Origin: Rhizophagus irregularis
Lineage: Eukaryota > Glomeromycota > Glomeromycetes > Glomerales > Glomeraceae
Assembly (NCBI RefSeq): GCF_026210795.1
Contig: NC_089431.1
Coordinates: 2,356,001-2,420,000, forward strand
Length of the DNA: 64,000 nucleotides
Direction of reading: 5' to 3'
The notes beneath the pieces were generated by a model. That model was not told the DNA's origin and did no database searches. It saw only the letters and a list, made by a program, of their open reading frames with translations. Made by a program: the position numbers and the translations under genes. Shown here piece after piece: positions 47,758-60,856 of the stretch (the first letter of the stretch is position 1; each line of letters opens with the position of its first letter).

Positions 47758-48896
47758 TTAACACCAGGCATACATCTCATTTAAAATCCATTCCACATCA
47801 TCTTTACTAGAACTAGAACTTTTATTATTATACCAAGCTAACGAAGGGAGAGATTTTGTTCTTTCAATTAATTCACCTCCCTCAATAAAAACAGTTTCTG
47901 TGAATAATTTTAAATCAGGGTTCCAAACTGTAATTTTTTTGAAATTATAATAACTAGCATACAATTTTGCCTGTCGGATTAATAATTTAGTTGTATTTGT
48001 ATCTGGAGATCGAATCCTTAATATTTGGAGAGTGTTATCGCTAAAGTTATAAGTCCAAAGAACAAATCCAATAACTTTATCTTCCTTATTTGTTACTTTA
48101 GCTCCCCAAATATTAGGTTCTTTGAAGCCTTTAACTTTTGCATAAAATTCGCTTCTCGCGAATGTCCATTCAAAACATTCGAACGTTGGTAATGAAACGA
48201 CTTTATATTTGGTAGAGTTAAAATCGATTTCTTTTTCAATTAAAGAACAATCATACTTAGTAATTTCTTCGATATCCGAATAAGATAGTTGTGTTACATT
48301 AATGGCTTCGGATGTAATACTATCAAAGTTTTCGTTTTCAATATTAAATTGAATTTCTTTGTGCTCAAAAACTTTCCATCCATGTCGACTATAAAACACT
48401 GGACCTACGTCACTATATAAAAAACTAAACCCAACTTCTTGGAAATTCTCTTTTAATTTCTTTCCCAACAATTCCATCATGTAAGATGCATATCCATTTT
48501 TCCTATGTTCTTGTGGTGTAAATACTGAAGCTATACTATAACAATTTTGTTTTTGTAAGGAAGAAGATATAATGAGTGCTGGACGTAAGAATGTTTCACA
48601 TGCTGAAAGAATATTTGTCGTTGTTTCAGGTGTTGAGCGAGGAACTAAGACCCAAACTGTAAAATTCTCAGAAGTAAATGGAAGAGATGCAAGTGAAGTT
48701 TCTCGAGAAAGATATTGTTCTAATGACAAATGAGTTCCCCATTCACCAAAAGAATTCTTGTTTGTTCTAAAGATATCAAGGAAGTCAGTTTAAAGAATAA
48801 CAACAAATTTACGGAAAAATGACAAATTTACATGATGGCTTGTTCTGGAGTTGCTTTAACTAACGTTAATTCTGACAGACTGTAAGTGGACGCCAT
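47758..48896 (-). CDS. LYC1: Lyc1-type lysine N-acetyltransferase (GNAT)
   Basis: Two exons (48896-48832, 48766-47758) give 357 residues. In yeasts such as Yarrowia, Lyc1 acetylates free L-lysine at N6 with acetyl-CoA, the first step of lysine degradation. The GNAT core is near residues 85-165: SIASVFTPQEHRKNGYASYM is motif A with the acetyl-CoA loop (R-x-x-GYA), followed by FLYSDVGPVFYSRHGWKVFE, typical of the fold. The first exon encodes MASTYSLSELTLVKATPEQA. The C-terminal half (WTFARSEFYAKVKGFKEPNI, then WGAKV) is like the second half of Lyc1 proteins. It is head-to-head with NMD3. The family call is firm as GNAT and fairly firm as Lyc1; substrate is inferred. Confidence 0.82.
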
Positions 48897-49068
48897 AATT
48901 ATTTTTAAAGGGTTTATCCGTTTATATAAAAAAAATTTTTCCTTTTATATTATTACTTTAATTATCAGATTAGATAACTTTTGTGCAACATCAAAAAAAT
49001 TATTAATCACAGTCGATTATTAATTAATGTCAAAAGGATCGGTTTTCTTTTTCTTCTTCCTTGACAAA
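48897..49068. promoter_or_regulatory. Shared divergent promoter of LYC1 and NMD3
   Basis: 172 bp between the start codons, with a CT-rich run (TTCTTTTTCTTCTTCC, about 49045-49060) just before the NMD3 ATG. No TATA or CACGTG box is seen. Confidence 0.55.
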
Positions 49069-51035
49069 ATGCAATACAATCCCGTCGTAGTTGAACAACT
49101 TATGTAAATAAGATCAAAAACTCTCTTTCATCCATTCCTAGAATTATTTAAACTAACTAAAATTTATATAATTAATTTTACAGTCTTTGCTGTGAATGTG
49201 GGACAGCTATTACTCCAAACCCTTCAAATAAGTGTATCAATTGCATTCGTAATGAGGTTGACATTACTGAAGGCATTCCAAAACAAGCTACTTTACATTA
49301 TTGTCGAAATTGTGAAAGATACTTGCAACCACCAAATATCTGGGTTTTAGCGGGGCTAGAAAGTCGTGAATTGTTGGCGTTATGCCTTAAAAAATTAAAA
49401 GGACTAAATAAAGTACGATTAATAGACGCTGGTTTTATTTGGACTGAACCTCATTCAAGAAGAATTAAAGTTAAATTAACAATCCAAAAAGAGGTTTGTA
49501 TATTACTCATTTACTTCTATTTTTCTTCATATAAATATTTTTGTAATATATATTTCATGTTATTAGGTTTTTGTATCAACAATTTTGCAACAAATTTTTG
49601 AAGTAGAATTTGTTGTGAACTATCAACAATGTGGTGATTGCGCACGTATAATGGCAAAAAATACGTGGCAATCAATGGTACAAGTTAGACAAAAAGTCAA
49701 CCACAAAAGAACTTTTTTGTTCTTGGAACAAATTATTCTTAAGCATAATGCACACAAAGAGACTATAAATATCAAAGAGGTCAAGGATGGTCTCGATTTT
49801 TTTTATTCCAACAGATCTCATGCTGTTAAAATGGTGGAGTTTTTAAATGCTGTTGCTCCTGTCAGGTATATTGTGTTTTGGGCATTTTTTTTTCTTTCTT
49901 TTTTTTATGATCTCGATTATTATAATTAATTTCTAAAATTTGCACTAATCTATTTAAGAACAAAGACGTCCGAACAACTAATATCAACAGATATTCACAG
50001 CAATACATCAAATTATAAGTTTACTTATTCTGTTGAAATAGTACCTATATGTAGAGATGACCTAATTTGTTTGCCACTTAAAGTTGCGCGTTCATTAGGA
50101 AACATAAGGTCTGATGAGTTTGTATTCCTCATAAATCATAATATAAAATTCTAAATGTAATAAATTATTATTTTGTTAGTCCTTTGGTGATATGTTATCG
50201 TGTCGGTAATTCCATTCACGTAATGGATCCAAATACTTTAGCAGGTAATTAACTATTCTACTTCAACAAATCCAATTGTTAATTACTTTATTATTAATAA
50301 CAAATATTTGTTTTCTTTGTTTAGTTTCAGAAATTACAACTTCAACATATTGGAGGAATCCATTCACTTCATTGTCAACAATAAAGAATTTGGTAGAATA
50401 TTATGTCTTAGATGTTGAACCATTGGGCCCAAAACGTGGAAAGGTAATTAAATATGTAAATTCAATATAATTAAATAGTTTCTGTGGCATAAATATATAA
50501 TATTTTTTCATTTTCCATTTAGTATGTTCTTGCCGACATTCAAGTTGCACGATCTTCAGATTTTGGAAAGAATGATACCACATTTTTTGCACGTTCTCAT
50601 CTTGGTGCAATTCTGAATCCTGGAGATACGGCTTTAGGATATGATCTTACATCTTCCAATTTTAACGACTATACTTTTGATACTCTCAATAGAAATTCTC
50701 TTCCTGATGTTATACTTATCAAAAAATCTTATCCACAAAGACGCAGGAAAAATAAGTCTCGTAAATGGAAGTTAAAATCATTATCTAAAGAAAAGGAGGA
50801 AATGACTCCTAGAAAACAAGATGCTGATAAAATGGAAGAAGATTATGAGTTGTTTTTACAGGATTTGGAAGAAGATTCAGAATTAAGACAGAACATTAAT
50901 CTTTATAAATCTAGTAATGCAATGGATGTGGATACTGCAGCTGAAGAAAGTGCAGCCGAAGAGGAGGAAAGTTTTCCTGAAGTAGGAATAGAAGAGCTGT
51001 TAGAAGATCTCACGCTAAATGATAAAGATGAATAA
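49069..51035 (+). CDS. NMD3: 60S ribosomal export adapter Nmd3
   Basis: Seven exons (49069-49103, 49184-49493, 49567-49865, 49959-50108, 50180-50244, 50325-50443, 50523-51035) give 496 residues, near the human and yeast lengths. Nmd3 binds pre-60S subunits and links them to Crm1 for nuclear export. The N-terminal zinc-binding CxxC pairs are clear: CCECG, CINC, then CRNC and CGDC. YCRNCERYLQPPNIWVLAGL and DAGFIWTEPHSRRIKVKLT are diagnostic, as is RNPFTSLST. Further on lie VLDVEPLGPKRGKYVLADI and a basic stretch (PQRRRKNKSRKWKLK) as nuclear localisation signal. The last 60 residues are acidic with a Leu-rich end (IEELLEDLTL), matching the nuclear export signal position. Confidence 0.96.
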
Positions 51036-51626
51036 TAATAGTTAGATAAAATAAATATATATTAAATTTTGATTATAATAGAATCGTTGGAATCAATCTC
51101 CATTTCGTTATTAGGAATGAAATAGTTTAGAATAGGTAATTCCTGATCATGTAAAGTAATTTAAGATGATGATATTTAATGTTATCTTGTTAAAGCCAGT
51201 ACTTGATATATCATGTGAAAGTATATTAACCCTAAGAAGTAAGAAGTGTATAATGACTTTTTATTAATAATAAATTTAGTTTATTGTTATCGTTATGAAG
51301 AAATTAGATTGTCTGTGTTACTGTGTTACCAAGTGATTATATTGTAGGATGGCGTAACGCAAAATTTTTTTTTTTAAATTTGGTCGGTGGCTCCTTTTTA
51401 ATCTCAAAATATAGAATTGTTCGTTTGCCCAAGTTTATAGATCACTTATCTGAATTCATAATAAATTGCATAATAAATTGCAACGGCTTGCTTCGGGTAT
51501 GTTTACGCGATTATACTTTTTTTTAATTTAATGAAAAAAATATTGATCTATTTGAAATGACGTGATTTAAAACAAAATTCTTTTTTCGCAAACGTTGGTT
51601 AATCAAATGGGGTTTACGTTTTAGAT
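51036..51626. other. Intergenic region NMD3 to KAP121
   Basis: 3' flank of NMD3 and promoter of the importin gene. A short ORF at 51323-51526 is Phe-rich and unsupported. Confidence 0.45.
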
Positions 51627-54600
51627 ATGTCAACCACTGCTTCTTCTTTAGTTCCATCCGATGTTGTTTCTCAACTGAATCAAGTTTTATCGAGCTTGGT
51701 CTCTAATAATAACGATCTTCGTTCAAGTGCAGAAAGACAATTGAACGAACAGTGGATCACTCAGCAGCCAGAATTACTACTACTTTCATTAGCACAGCTT
51801 GGAAGAGCACATGAAGAAACTCACGTGAGAAAGCTGTTTAATAGTTTTAATGGTTCTTGGATATAAAATGACTAGGACGTGTTTTATCTTATTTACGCGT
51901 TTTTTATAGGGTCGTTCCTTTTCATTCGTTCTATTACGGAGAATCGCATTCAAACAGGCACCAAATCAAGCCTCAAAACTTGATGATATAACTATTTGGG
52001 ACCGTCTTCAAGAACAAAGTAGGCAAGCTATCAAAACTGAATTATTAATGTCTTTATCGATAGAACGGGAGAATACAGTACGTCACAAAGTCTGCGACGC
52101 TGTCTCTGAGGTAGCTAAAAATTCATTCCTAAAAGGACGTAAGTATTAATTAAACTTCAATTCTATTTAAGATAAAATGTTTATATGCTTATACATGTTT
52201 TGCTTACTTATCATATAGAAAAGTGGAATGAACTTCTTCCAGCACTTATTGAAGCAAGCGAATCACCTAATGCAGAACATCGCGAAGCTGCTTTACGTAT
52301 ATTTTCTGCGGTTCCTAATCTTCTCACCGACTTACCAATAAATGAAGTTAAACAAGTATTTTTAGTCAATTTACAAGATGCTAATAACGCGGCTGTATGT
52401 ATAAAGTATATGTTTATTTTGTTGCGATTGCAACATATTGTGCCTTCCTTACTTATAGCTTATCATCTATTTTTATCCTTATCCTAACTCTTTAACTAAA
52501 AATAAAAAATAACGCATACATAACAATTATATGAACTGAGAGAATTATATGATTTTCTGTTTAGATACGTATGGCCTCTTTGAAAGCTGCAGTCGCTTTC
52601 ATGTTAGAAACAGATCATCAAAACAGAAGCTCTTTTGCCGAATTGATGCCACAGATGTTAGAGGTACAATTATTCCACATAGTGATTACGCAGAACTTAT
52701 ATATAGAAACATATGTGCATTAATGAACAAAAGACCGATAGTTATACTTAGAGCTTGACGAAGTGATTTTATAATTTGAATGCATCAAAGGTGCTTTCTC
52801 CACTTATAGCGCAACGCGATGAAGATGGCTTAGCAGATGGCATTATGGTGTTCATAGAACTCGCGGGAAATTTACCAAGGATATTTAAGCAAGTACTCCC
52901 TAACGTCATGCCTTTTACTATCAATATTGTGAAAGACAAAACTTTTGAAGACGGTACTCGTCAAACAGCTCTTGAACTCCTACTCACATTATCCGAGGCC
53001 TCTCCATCCATGATGCGCAAGACTCAAGACTTTTGCGCGCAAATCATTCCCATTTCCTTGGAGATGATGACAGAATTAGATGACTCTGAGGATTGGTATA
53101 CAACGGATGATGTAAGAATTTTATTTTGGTGAATTGCGTAATCCAAATCATAACAACTTCTTCTAAATATTATCTCGCATTACATATTGTTCTAGCTTGA
53201 AGATGATGATAATGATGAAAATTATGTTATCGGTGAACATGCGATGGACAGATTGGCACGTAATCTTGGTAACCCATTATTTTTTATAATTTTTCTAATT
53301 TATTAAAAATTTCAATTTCAGACATTACTTAATACATATTTGCACGTAGGTGGAAAGGCTATTCTTCCAATTACTTTCAATTATATTCCTTCAATGTTGG
53401 GTTCTGAAAGATGGGAACAGCGACACGCTGCTCTTATGGCAATTTCCGCGATCGGCGAAGGATGTGTTAAGATTATGGAAGCTGAGTTAGGAAAAATATT
53501 AGAGTAGGTGTTTATAAATGTTAATTATTTTAGTTTTAAAATGGATTTAATTCATTATTTTTTCTTTTAGATTGATATTGCCGTATCTTAGAGATCCACA
53601 TCCTCGTGTAAGATACGCCGCATGTAATGCTATTGGTCAAATGTCAACAGACTTTCAAGATACTCTTCAGAGGAAGTTTCATCAAATGGTCCTTACTAAC
53701 TTAATTCCTGTTATGGATGCTCCTGAACCAAGGTACTTTTATTTTTCTTAAAATTTAAATTATGAATATTTCATCTTATTATAACAACATTTATAATTAA
53801 AGAGTACAAGCTCACGCTGCTGCCGCTTTAGTAAATTTCTGTGAGGCTGCTGATAAATCAATTCTTGAGCCATATTTGGATACTATTTTTGAAAGACTTT
53901 TGGTCCTTCTCAATTCAGGAAGAACTTACGTACAAGAGCAGGCTATTACATCTATAGCTACCGTTGCTGACAGCGCTGAAGAAAGATTCGTTAAAGTAAT
54001 GGATTATTTTAAATTAATTTTTTGTATTTCATAATTTAATATTCTTTAAATTCAACAGTATTATAGCTCCATTATGCCTTTGTTGATAAATGTACTAAGA
54101 AATGCAACTCTAAAAGAATATCGATTGTTACGTGGTAAAGCTATGGAATGTGCTAGTCTCATTGGTAAATTTCAATCATTTGCTTGTTAGTTCGATTGAA
54201 AGAAACGATAACGAAGTTTATTCATGGTCGAATTTTTTACGGGATTCAGCTTTGGCAGTTGGCAAAGAAATTTTCACTCCAAATTCTGAAGAATTTATTG
54301 CATTATTGGCCCAGACCCAACGTATGTTTAGATTTCATTGTTTTTCGAAAGAAATATTTATAAAAATTTTGGCATTACGATAATTTACGATAATTAATTG
54401 TTCAAATTTAATTAGAATCGGTTACTGAATCTGACGACCCTCAAATATCATATCTTATCGCTTCTTGGGCTAGAGTGTGTAAAGTACTTGGCGAGGGCTT
54501 TGTACCTTATTTGTCAATAGTTATGCCTCCCTTGCTACAATCTGCACAATTGAAACCAGACTTTGCTGTTATAGATCGTAAATATGAATTTATATTTTTT

Positions 54601-56427
54601 TAATTCTTATAGAAGATTAATCGATAAAAACTAAATTATGTTAAAAAAAAAAAAATAGCTGATGATGATATCGAATCCAAATATTCAGCCGAAGACGGTT
54701 GGGATTTTATTGGAGTAGAAGGACAGGTAATAATAGATAAGAGATTTTTGTATCAAAATATATATATATATACATCCGCACATGTTTACCGAATTATTTA
54801 TTTTTATATCTTGCATTAGCAAATCGGTATTAAAACTACTGTATTAGAAGAAAAGTGTACAGCAGTGGAAATGCTTATTTGCTACGCACGAGAACTCGGT
54901 CCTGCATTTCGGCCATACGTTGACGAGGTTATGAAAATTGTTTTACCTTTATTGAAGTTTTATTTTCACGAAGGTGTACGAAATGCAGCAGCCGCGACTA
55001 TTCCGCACCTTATTAACGCTATCAAGAAATCACCTGATGCTAATCAGGATACTATATTAAATATGTGGCATTCGATCGCAGAAAAAATAATTGAAGTTAT
55101 GAATGGTGAAGCTGATCCGGGCTTTTTGTGGCATATTTATGTCACTTTCTATGAGTCTTTGGAAATAGTTGGTGATAATAGTCTTAACGCTTCTTTGTTA
55201 GAAGAGTTTACAACAGCTACTGAATCTCAATTGCAAGAATTCTATCAGAGACTAAAGCAACGCGAACAAGCTAGGCAAAGTGGTGATTATGATGCTGAAG
55301 ATGAAGAGATTATAAATGAAGAAGAAGAAACTGAAGAAAGTGTTCTTGGTGAACTCTCAAAAACTTTGCACGTTGTATTGAAGACTCACGGAACATCTTA
55401 TCTTCCGTCATTTGATAAGTTGCTGCCAATTGTGACTTTATTTTTGGCTGATGCCAATCCAGCCGCTCGTCAATGGGCTTTATGTGTTTTAGATGATATT
55501 GTTGAATTTACTGGTCCAGCATCATGGAATTATCATACTCATTTTTTGGAAAAAATGATCGCATCTTTGTTAGATATAGGTATATTTTTTATCCATTTAT
55601 ATAAACAAACCTCTTTTCCGCAAATATTGAGTAAGAATGTTGTCTAACTATTTAATAAATGTTCAGCTTCCGATGTTAGGCAAGCTGCTGCTTATGGCAT
55701 TGGTGTATGTGCACAATTCGGTGGTGAAAATTATGCAGACGCTGTCGCAGGTAGTTCAAATATTTAATCATTATTTTGTCTGAAAAAAAGGCACTAAATA
55801 ATTATTTATTTAAAAAAAACAGCTGCATTAACACCTTTATTCCAAGTCATAAACTCCGAGGATTCACGGAAAGAAGAAAACGTTTATGCGACAGAAAATG
55901 CAATATCTGCAATTACCAAAATTCTGAAATTCAATAATAGTAAATTTGATGTTAATGCAGTAATTCCTATATGGCTTAACAGTTTACCCATACGTTATGA
56001 TGAAGTGGAGGCAGCATTGACTTATACTTATTTGTTAGATTTATTAGAATCGTAAGTTTATTATTTGTATAATAACGTGTCTATTAATTTTATTATTTCT
56101 AAATTTTTATTTTTTCTTTTTCTAGTCAACATCCCGCAATTTTGGGCAATAATAATGAAAATTTTCATAATATCATCTTAATCTTCATAGATGTACTTGC
56201 TTCGGCGATATTACCCGAAGCAGTTTCCACAAGAATGGTTTCTGCAGTAAAAATTATGCTAAGTAACCTTCCAGAAAATACCAAAACATCATTATGGAAT
56301 TCTATCGATCCTGAAAAACGGAATGCCTTACAGGTAATCTGAAACATATAATTGTTTGAATTAACATCATTTATATCGATTAATTATTAATTGCAAACAT
56401 TTCTTTTAGGAGATGAACTACTTTTAA
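51627..56427 (+). CDS. Importin beta-family karyopherin, Kap121/Pse1 (importin-5) type
   Basis: Eighteen exons (51627-51824, 51910-52138, 52219-52394, 52565-52663, 52791-53111, 53196-53268, 53350-53503, 53571-53732, 53803-53995, 54059-54164, 54250-54321, 54416-54577, 54659-54726, 54820-55579, 55667-55750, 55823-56051, 56126-56333, 56410-56427) give 1103 residues, the size of yeast Kap121 and human importin-5. It is built of HEAT repeats throughout. Telling stretches are [17 protein letters not shown] near the N-terminus, [77 protein letters not shown] and [15 protein letters not shown]. Between repeats is an acidic loop ([17 protein letters not shown]). This carrier brings ribosomal proteins and other cargo into the nucleus under Ran control. 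The final six-codon exon is the least certain part. Confidence 0.95.
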
Positions 56428-57700
56428 AGATCTTATCATTGTTAGTCATAAAATTTTATTATATATTGAGTATATTGAGTATACTGTATGTACGTTTTTT
56501 TCTTTACCTTATTTTTTTTACATTCGATAGAAACTTAATGAACAACTTTGTAGAAATTAATTGTATGAATAACATAAATTTATGATTTTTAGTCTTATCA
56601 AAAATCTCTATGCATATATATTTAATTACAGAAAAAATTTCTATTTATTATGTTTTTTTTAATTAAAAGTATTATTGTAAAAACATTTGAATTCGTTCAT
56701 AAAAAATATTACGATTTAGTAAAATTTCTTATTCGCTTATTTATTCAAAAAAAGAAATAATATAGAGTCAATTTCAGATACTTATTATAAAAAATATCCA
56801 TTTTATCTTAAATTCTTCGTTCAAGATTGGACACCGAATTCTTTCATTATTTCGATTTTTAAAGAACAAGATATCCCCCGCTAGCAGGTATCAACTCTCA
56901 CTCCGAAGGATCTGTAGACCTAGCTATCTATCTTCAGTCTACACCTTGCTGGTATCTCTTCTATACTAGGTGCCAGGGGTATCGACTATTCTGTCGCCAG
57001 TGAGGCTAGTTAGAGAACAATGTCATAGCACTCATATGTAATACATTGTTAATTATTAACTTATATGACGAGTGTACACTAAAATGAATCAAAGTCACTG
57101 GTCAATACCAGAAACAGTATACCCTTCATCGATATTCGCTAGAGGTTTCCTACTGGTTGGAAATACTCCGTTGGTTAGCCAAAATAATTAGTAATAAAAA
57201 AATAATCTGTCAGCATCAAGGAACTAGCAAACGTTCCGCAACTTCAAGCTAAGACTGATTGATTTGGTACAGAAAAAATCGATTAGCATATTTGGTGTGA
57301 ACAACTTGGTTTTCCAAAAAATATCGTATATTAGTTAAGTTCTTCTGTGTAGTGTTGCACATAAAAATAATTTTTTTTTTTTTCGAGAAAGCTGAACGTA
57401 AAATATGTTGGCTTATGAGGTAGGCGGTTCAAAAATTTACGTATGTTAAGCTTTTTATCTAAATAACGATAGAGATAAATAGGTCAGGACATTACTTGAT
57501 TTTGACACAAATGTTTATATATTCACTTGCTTTCGAACAATAATTTGTTATATCATCTAAAAAGATATCTCATTTCGACAAATAAGTATTTTTATTCAGC
57601 CATTTTTTCTGATATCAGTCTTTGTCTGAAGAACATTTCCATTTTTTAATTTCATATTATTTAACATCGTGATTATAATAATAAACTTGCTAACCATTAA
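56428..57700. other. Intergenic, with a GC-richer island
   Basis: Mostly AT-rich. Bases about 56875-57010 are clearly more GC-rich, with repeated GGTATC and a TGTAGAC...GTCTACA hairpin (56913-56944). I looked for transposase-like frames around 57150-57360 and could not support any. Confidence 0.4.
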
Positions 57701-57739
57701 GAAAATTATATAATTTCTCTTAAAATAAGAACACATTCA

Positions 57740-59150
57740 ATACGTTCAAGTCTTTACGAATCTATTCTGAATTCTTTTTATCATTCCATACACAAATGTT
57801 ACTGTCCAAAATAATAATGGACAACATCCATCCACTTCAACTACTTCTACAAATAATCAGTATGGAAGTTTCTATTCCAAAAAAGAAATCAATATGTTCA
57901 TTGCGAAAATAATAACGAATAGGTATCATCACGAAAGAGGCTATTTGACCTTGGATAAAATCTGTAAACTATTGAGTAATATATGATAAACTGATAATAT
58001 ATAATACATATTTTCATATTTAAATTATAACAGCAAGTTAATAGTGTTTTTTTTAACTTATAACGCGATTTTAATATGAATTCTGAAATCTAAATTTTTC
58101 CTGTGTGATAAAGAAATTAGTATGAAAATGATATGTTTATATGATAGTTGTAATATAACTAATCAGTATAACTTGAACCTTTTTATCCTTATTTATAGGA
58201 TATAAAGATTTAATGTAATGAAACCGGTTGTTACAATGATTTCACCATTTCAATCTTTTAAATATTGTAAAATTTGCGAGAGGAAAAATATTTAATAAGT
58301 ATGCATATTCAAAAAGAAATTACTAAAGCTTAAAAGTTACATACAAGTGCTTGCAAAAATGAGAAATCGAATCTGAAATAAATATTTTAATATTAAAATA
58401 TTATATTAAATTCAATTACATATTAAATTTGAAATGTTTTTTTTTTCTTCGTGATAATTCCAATGTCTAATGTCTATTTTTTTTTTAGTTTTTTTTTTTA
58501 AAAAAAAAAAATATTTGGTGCGTTTTTTTTTTCCAAAAATAAGATTTGGTGGAGGGTTTTTAAAGATTTTCTTTCAACTTTTGGGTAATTTCACTATGAA
58601 CACATGAACAGGTGAACAGCATATTACTAATAAGAAAAACACTGAACTTTAAAATTATTTAAATTCCATTTGGATAATTATTTATTTAATCAAAGTTACC
58701 TATAGATTCAATAAAGCAATTATTAGATGGTACAAACAAAAGATGAAAAAAATACTATGAATACGAACAAAGTATTATTTAAAAGAAAAGATAAGAGTAA
58801 GTAAAAATGAAATTATTACATAGATGTAAATTTTTTTTATGGATCTCGGGAAACCTTGGTTTAATATAGAAGTAAGAGAAGTTTTAAAGAGTTATTGCTC
58901 AAAAAAAAATTTTACTTCTGTATTTGTCTCAGCACTTTGCATCTACAATATGGGAGAACATTCATCCTAATTTTTCACGATAATAACATTTTATTTACTC
59001 AATTGGCAGGTACACAACCGACATGGGCATCAATCGATAATGATACAAACGAGTCTTTCTCAAAGTTGGAATTCCAGTGACATTTATATTATCTTTTTTT
59101 CAATGTACATTTGGATGTGACAGTTTAGATGTTCGAGCTTATTAAAATCT
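57740..59150 (+). pseudogene. Decayed tandem copy of the 60305 gene region
   Basis: Bases 57806-57870 (CAAAATAATAATGGACAACA, then CACTTCAACTACTTCTAC) match 60398-60455 in the gene downstream. Later blocks also correspond: GATTTTAATATGAATTCTG at about 58068 with GATTTTAACATGAATTCTG at about 61003; AAATTACTAAAGC.TAAAAGT at about 58316 with 61117; and TTTGGATGTGACAGTTTAGA at about 59110 with 61600. The reading frame (NGQHPSTSTTSTNNQYGS) stops early. So this is a duplicated segment of about 1.3 kb that has lost coding ability. Confidence 0.6.
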
Positions 59151-59838
59151 TTAGAGCAAACTTTGATTCCCGAAGAGAATCGGATCTTTCCTTTTTTTTT
59201 ACATATCATGTAACTCATTGATGTATTATTTGTCTTATTGTGAAAGTAGTATGATTTTTTTTGGTAAGATTGTATTTGTTGTTATTTTCAGTTTAATCTT
59301 CTAAATGTGTAAACATAATTATCTTATTTTGTAACGGAAACATTCGGTAAAATAAGTTACATTATCAGTATTTGATTAATTAAGTAAATGATAAGACGGG
59401 GTAAAAACATTACGGTCCGATCATTTTTAGATTATCAAGATTTGACAGTTTATTATGTATTATGTAATTTTCTCCACAAATTCAAATGATTAGAAGAATC
59501 TAACGATAAATAATATTTATATGGCAACTGGTCAAAATGCTGTGTTTAATTAATTTTTCCAAAATAGTATAATCTTAATATATGACCGCGTCTCTTATCT
59601 TAAAAATAATCTTAGTACGCCGGAGATCAAAAAGCTTTGATGCATTGGGATAATCAAGGCTAAAAATCTTATCAATGCTTAGACAAGGGGAAAAAAAGGT
59701 GTTATCAAAATCCAGGTGAAAAAAAAAGAATTTGATAAGAGCTTTTTCCTTGGATAATTCATAGGTCAGGTAAATTGAGATGAAATCTAGTTTACTAAAG
59801 ATAGAAAAATTTCGGTTCTAATTAAAAAGTCACACTTA
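59151..59838. other. AT-rich spacer
   Basis: No gene or repeat recognised between the decayed copy and the CCGGA element. Confidence 0.4.
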
Positions 59839-60045
59839 TCTATTCTAAATTATTTCAAAGCTGAAAATACCGGAATAATCCGGAATAATTAAAAATTCCG
59901 GATTTGCTTAAAAAAAAAGTGATATATTCCGGTACTAATAAAATTTCCCGGAAATCTAATATGTCATATCCAAAAAAAATTCTGGATCTAAAAAATCTTT
60001 CCGGTTTTACAAGGAATCTTTCGGATCCGGCAAATTTAGAATAGA
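59839..60045. repeat. CCGGA-rich inverted-repeat element upstream of the 60305 gene
   Basis: TCTATTCTAAATT (59839-59851) is exactly reversed at 60033-60045. Inside are at least seven TCCGGA/CCGGAAT/TTCCGG motifs, some in hairpins (TCCGGAATAATT...AATTCCGGA). It is MITE-like and lies 260 bp before the ATG at 60305. Confidence 0.55.
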
Positions 60046-60179
60046 TTTTATATGCTATTTCAAAGAGAATAAGAAAAAATTATTTATGTATAAAAATAAT
60101 ATTGTTCAGAAAAACCTTATTCTAATGTCTAATTAAGTCACATCACTCACATGTGCTGGTAAATGACTATGTAAAAAAA

Positions 60180-60189
60180 ACTTATATAA
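60180..60189 (+). promoter_or_regulatory. TATA-like box
   Basis: CTTATATAAAGC, about 120 bp before the ATG at 60305, in a suitable position for a core promoter with an untranslated leader. Confidence 0.35.
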
Positions 60190-60304
60190 AGCAACTCACG
60201 CGTCCTCTATCAAAGAAAAAAAAAACTAATTTTATGAAATAAAATATCTCATTAATCAAAAAGTAAAATTTTCTTATATTTTAATAAACAAATTATCATC
60301 ACAA

Positions 60305-60856
60305 ATGTCTTACCCTAATGAACACGAATATGAATATTTTGATGAACCTTTGAAGCAAACTTATTATGAAAACGAGTTGAACTCCACTAGCGATTACGTT
60401 CAAAATAATGATGGGCAGCAATCCACTTCCACTCCTACTACACAATATTATAACTCACAACGTGAACATATTGACTTCGTAACACCTGCACCACCACTAT
60501 ATAAAACTAATACGGAATTTTCCAATCCAAAGATTTCAAAGACACTTGATTCTTCTCAGAATCAAATCTTTAAAATTGAACTGGAAATTGTTGTCAGAAT
60601 ACAAAACGATCAGAACCAACATAGAACTAAATGTAATTATTCTTCAACCTTGAAAAATCGTGTTGTAAATAGAATGAATCCATACCGGAAACCGACTGAT
60701 CAAAATTTCAGAAGTGACAGCCATTCTTATTCTTCCTCATCAGTACCACCTGCTATTTATATGCAGAATGCTGATAACATTCGTACGTCATTTCAATCAA
60801 ATAAAGATTTGAATGAATCTTTTAGCAATAATTTTAAAAATAACTTTAGCGATTAA
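60305..60856 (+). CDS. Low-complexity polar protein, unknown
   Basis: A single-exon frame of 183 residues, rich in Tyr, Asn, Ser, Thr and Gln (MSYPNEHEYEYFDEPLKQTY; STSTPTTQYYNSQ; HSYSSSSVPPAIYMQN). No signal peptide, membrane segment or recognisable domain is present; it looks intrinsically disordered. An acidic N-terminus and an ENEL stretch are the only distinct parts. A TATA-like box, an AATAAA-like signal after the stop (60905) and a decayed duplicate upstream (57740-59150) support it as a real gene. Function cannot be inferred. Confidence 0.6.
   Translation: MSYPNEHEYEYFDEPLKQTYYENELNSTSDYVQNNDGQQSTSTPTTQYYNSQREHIDFVTPAPPLYKTNTEFSNPKISKTLDSSQNQIFKIELEIVVRIQNDQNQHRTKCNYSSTLKNRVVNRMNPYRKPTDQNFRSDSHSYSSSSVPPAIYMQNADNIRTSFQSNKDLNESFSNNFKNNFSD

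Noticed and set aside
51323-51526. 67-codon + strand ORF upstream of the importin gene
   Set aside because: No splice link that fits the importin first exon, and no recognised domain.
57150-57360. Possible Tc1-like transposase fragment
   Set aside because: Translations in all forward frames have stops and no transposase motif I could support.
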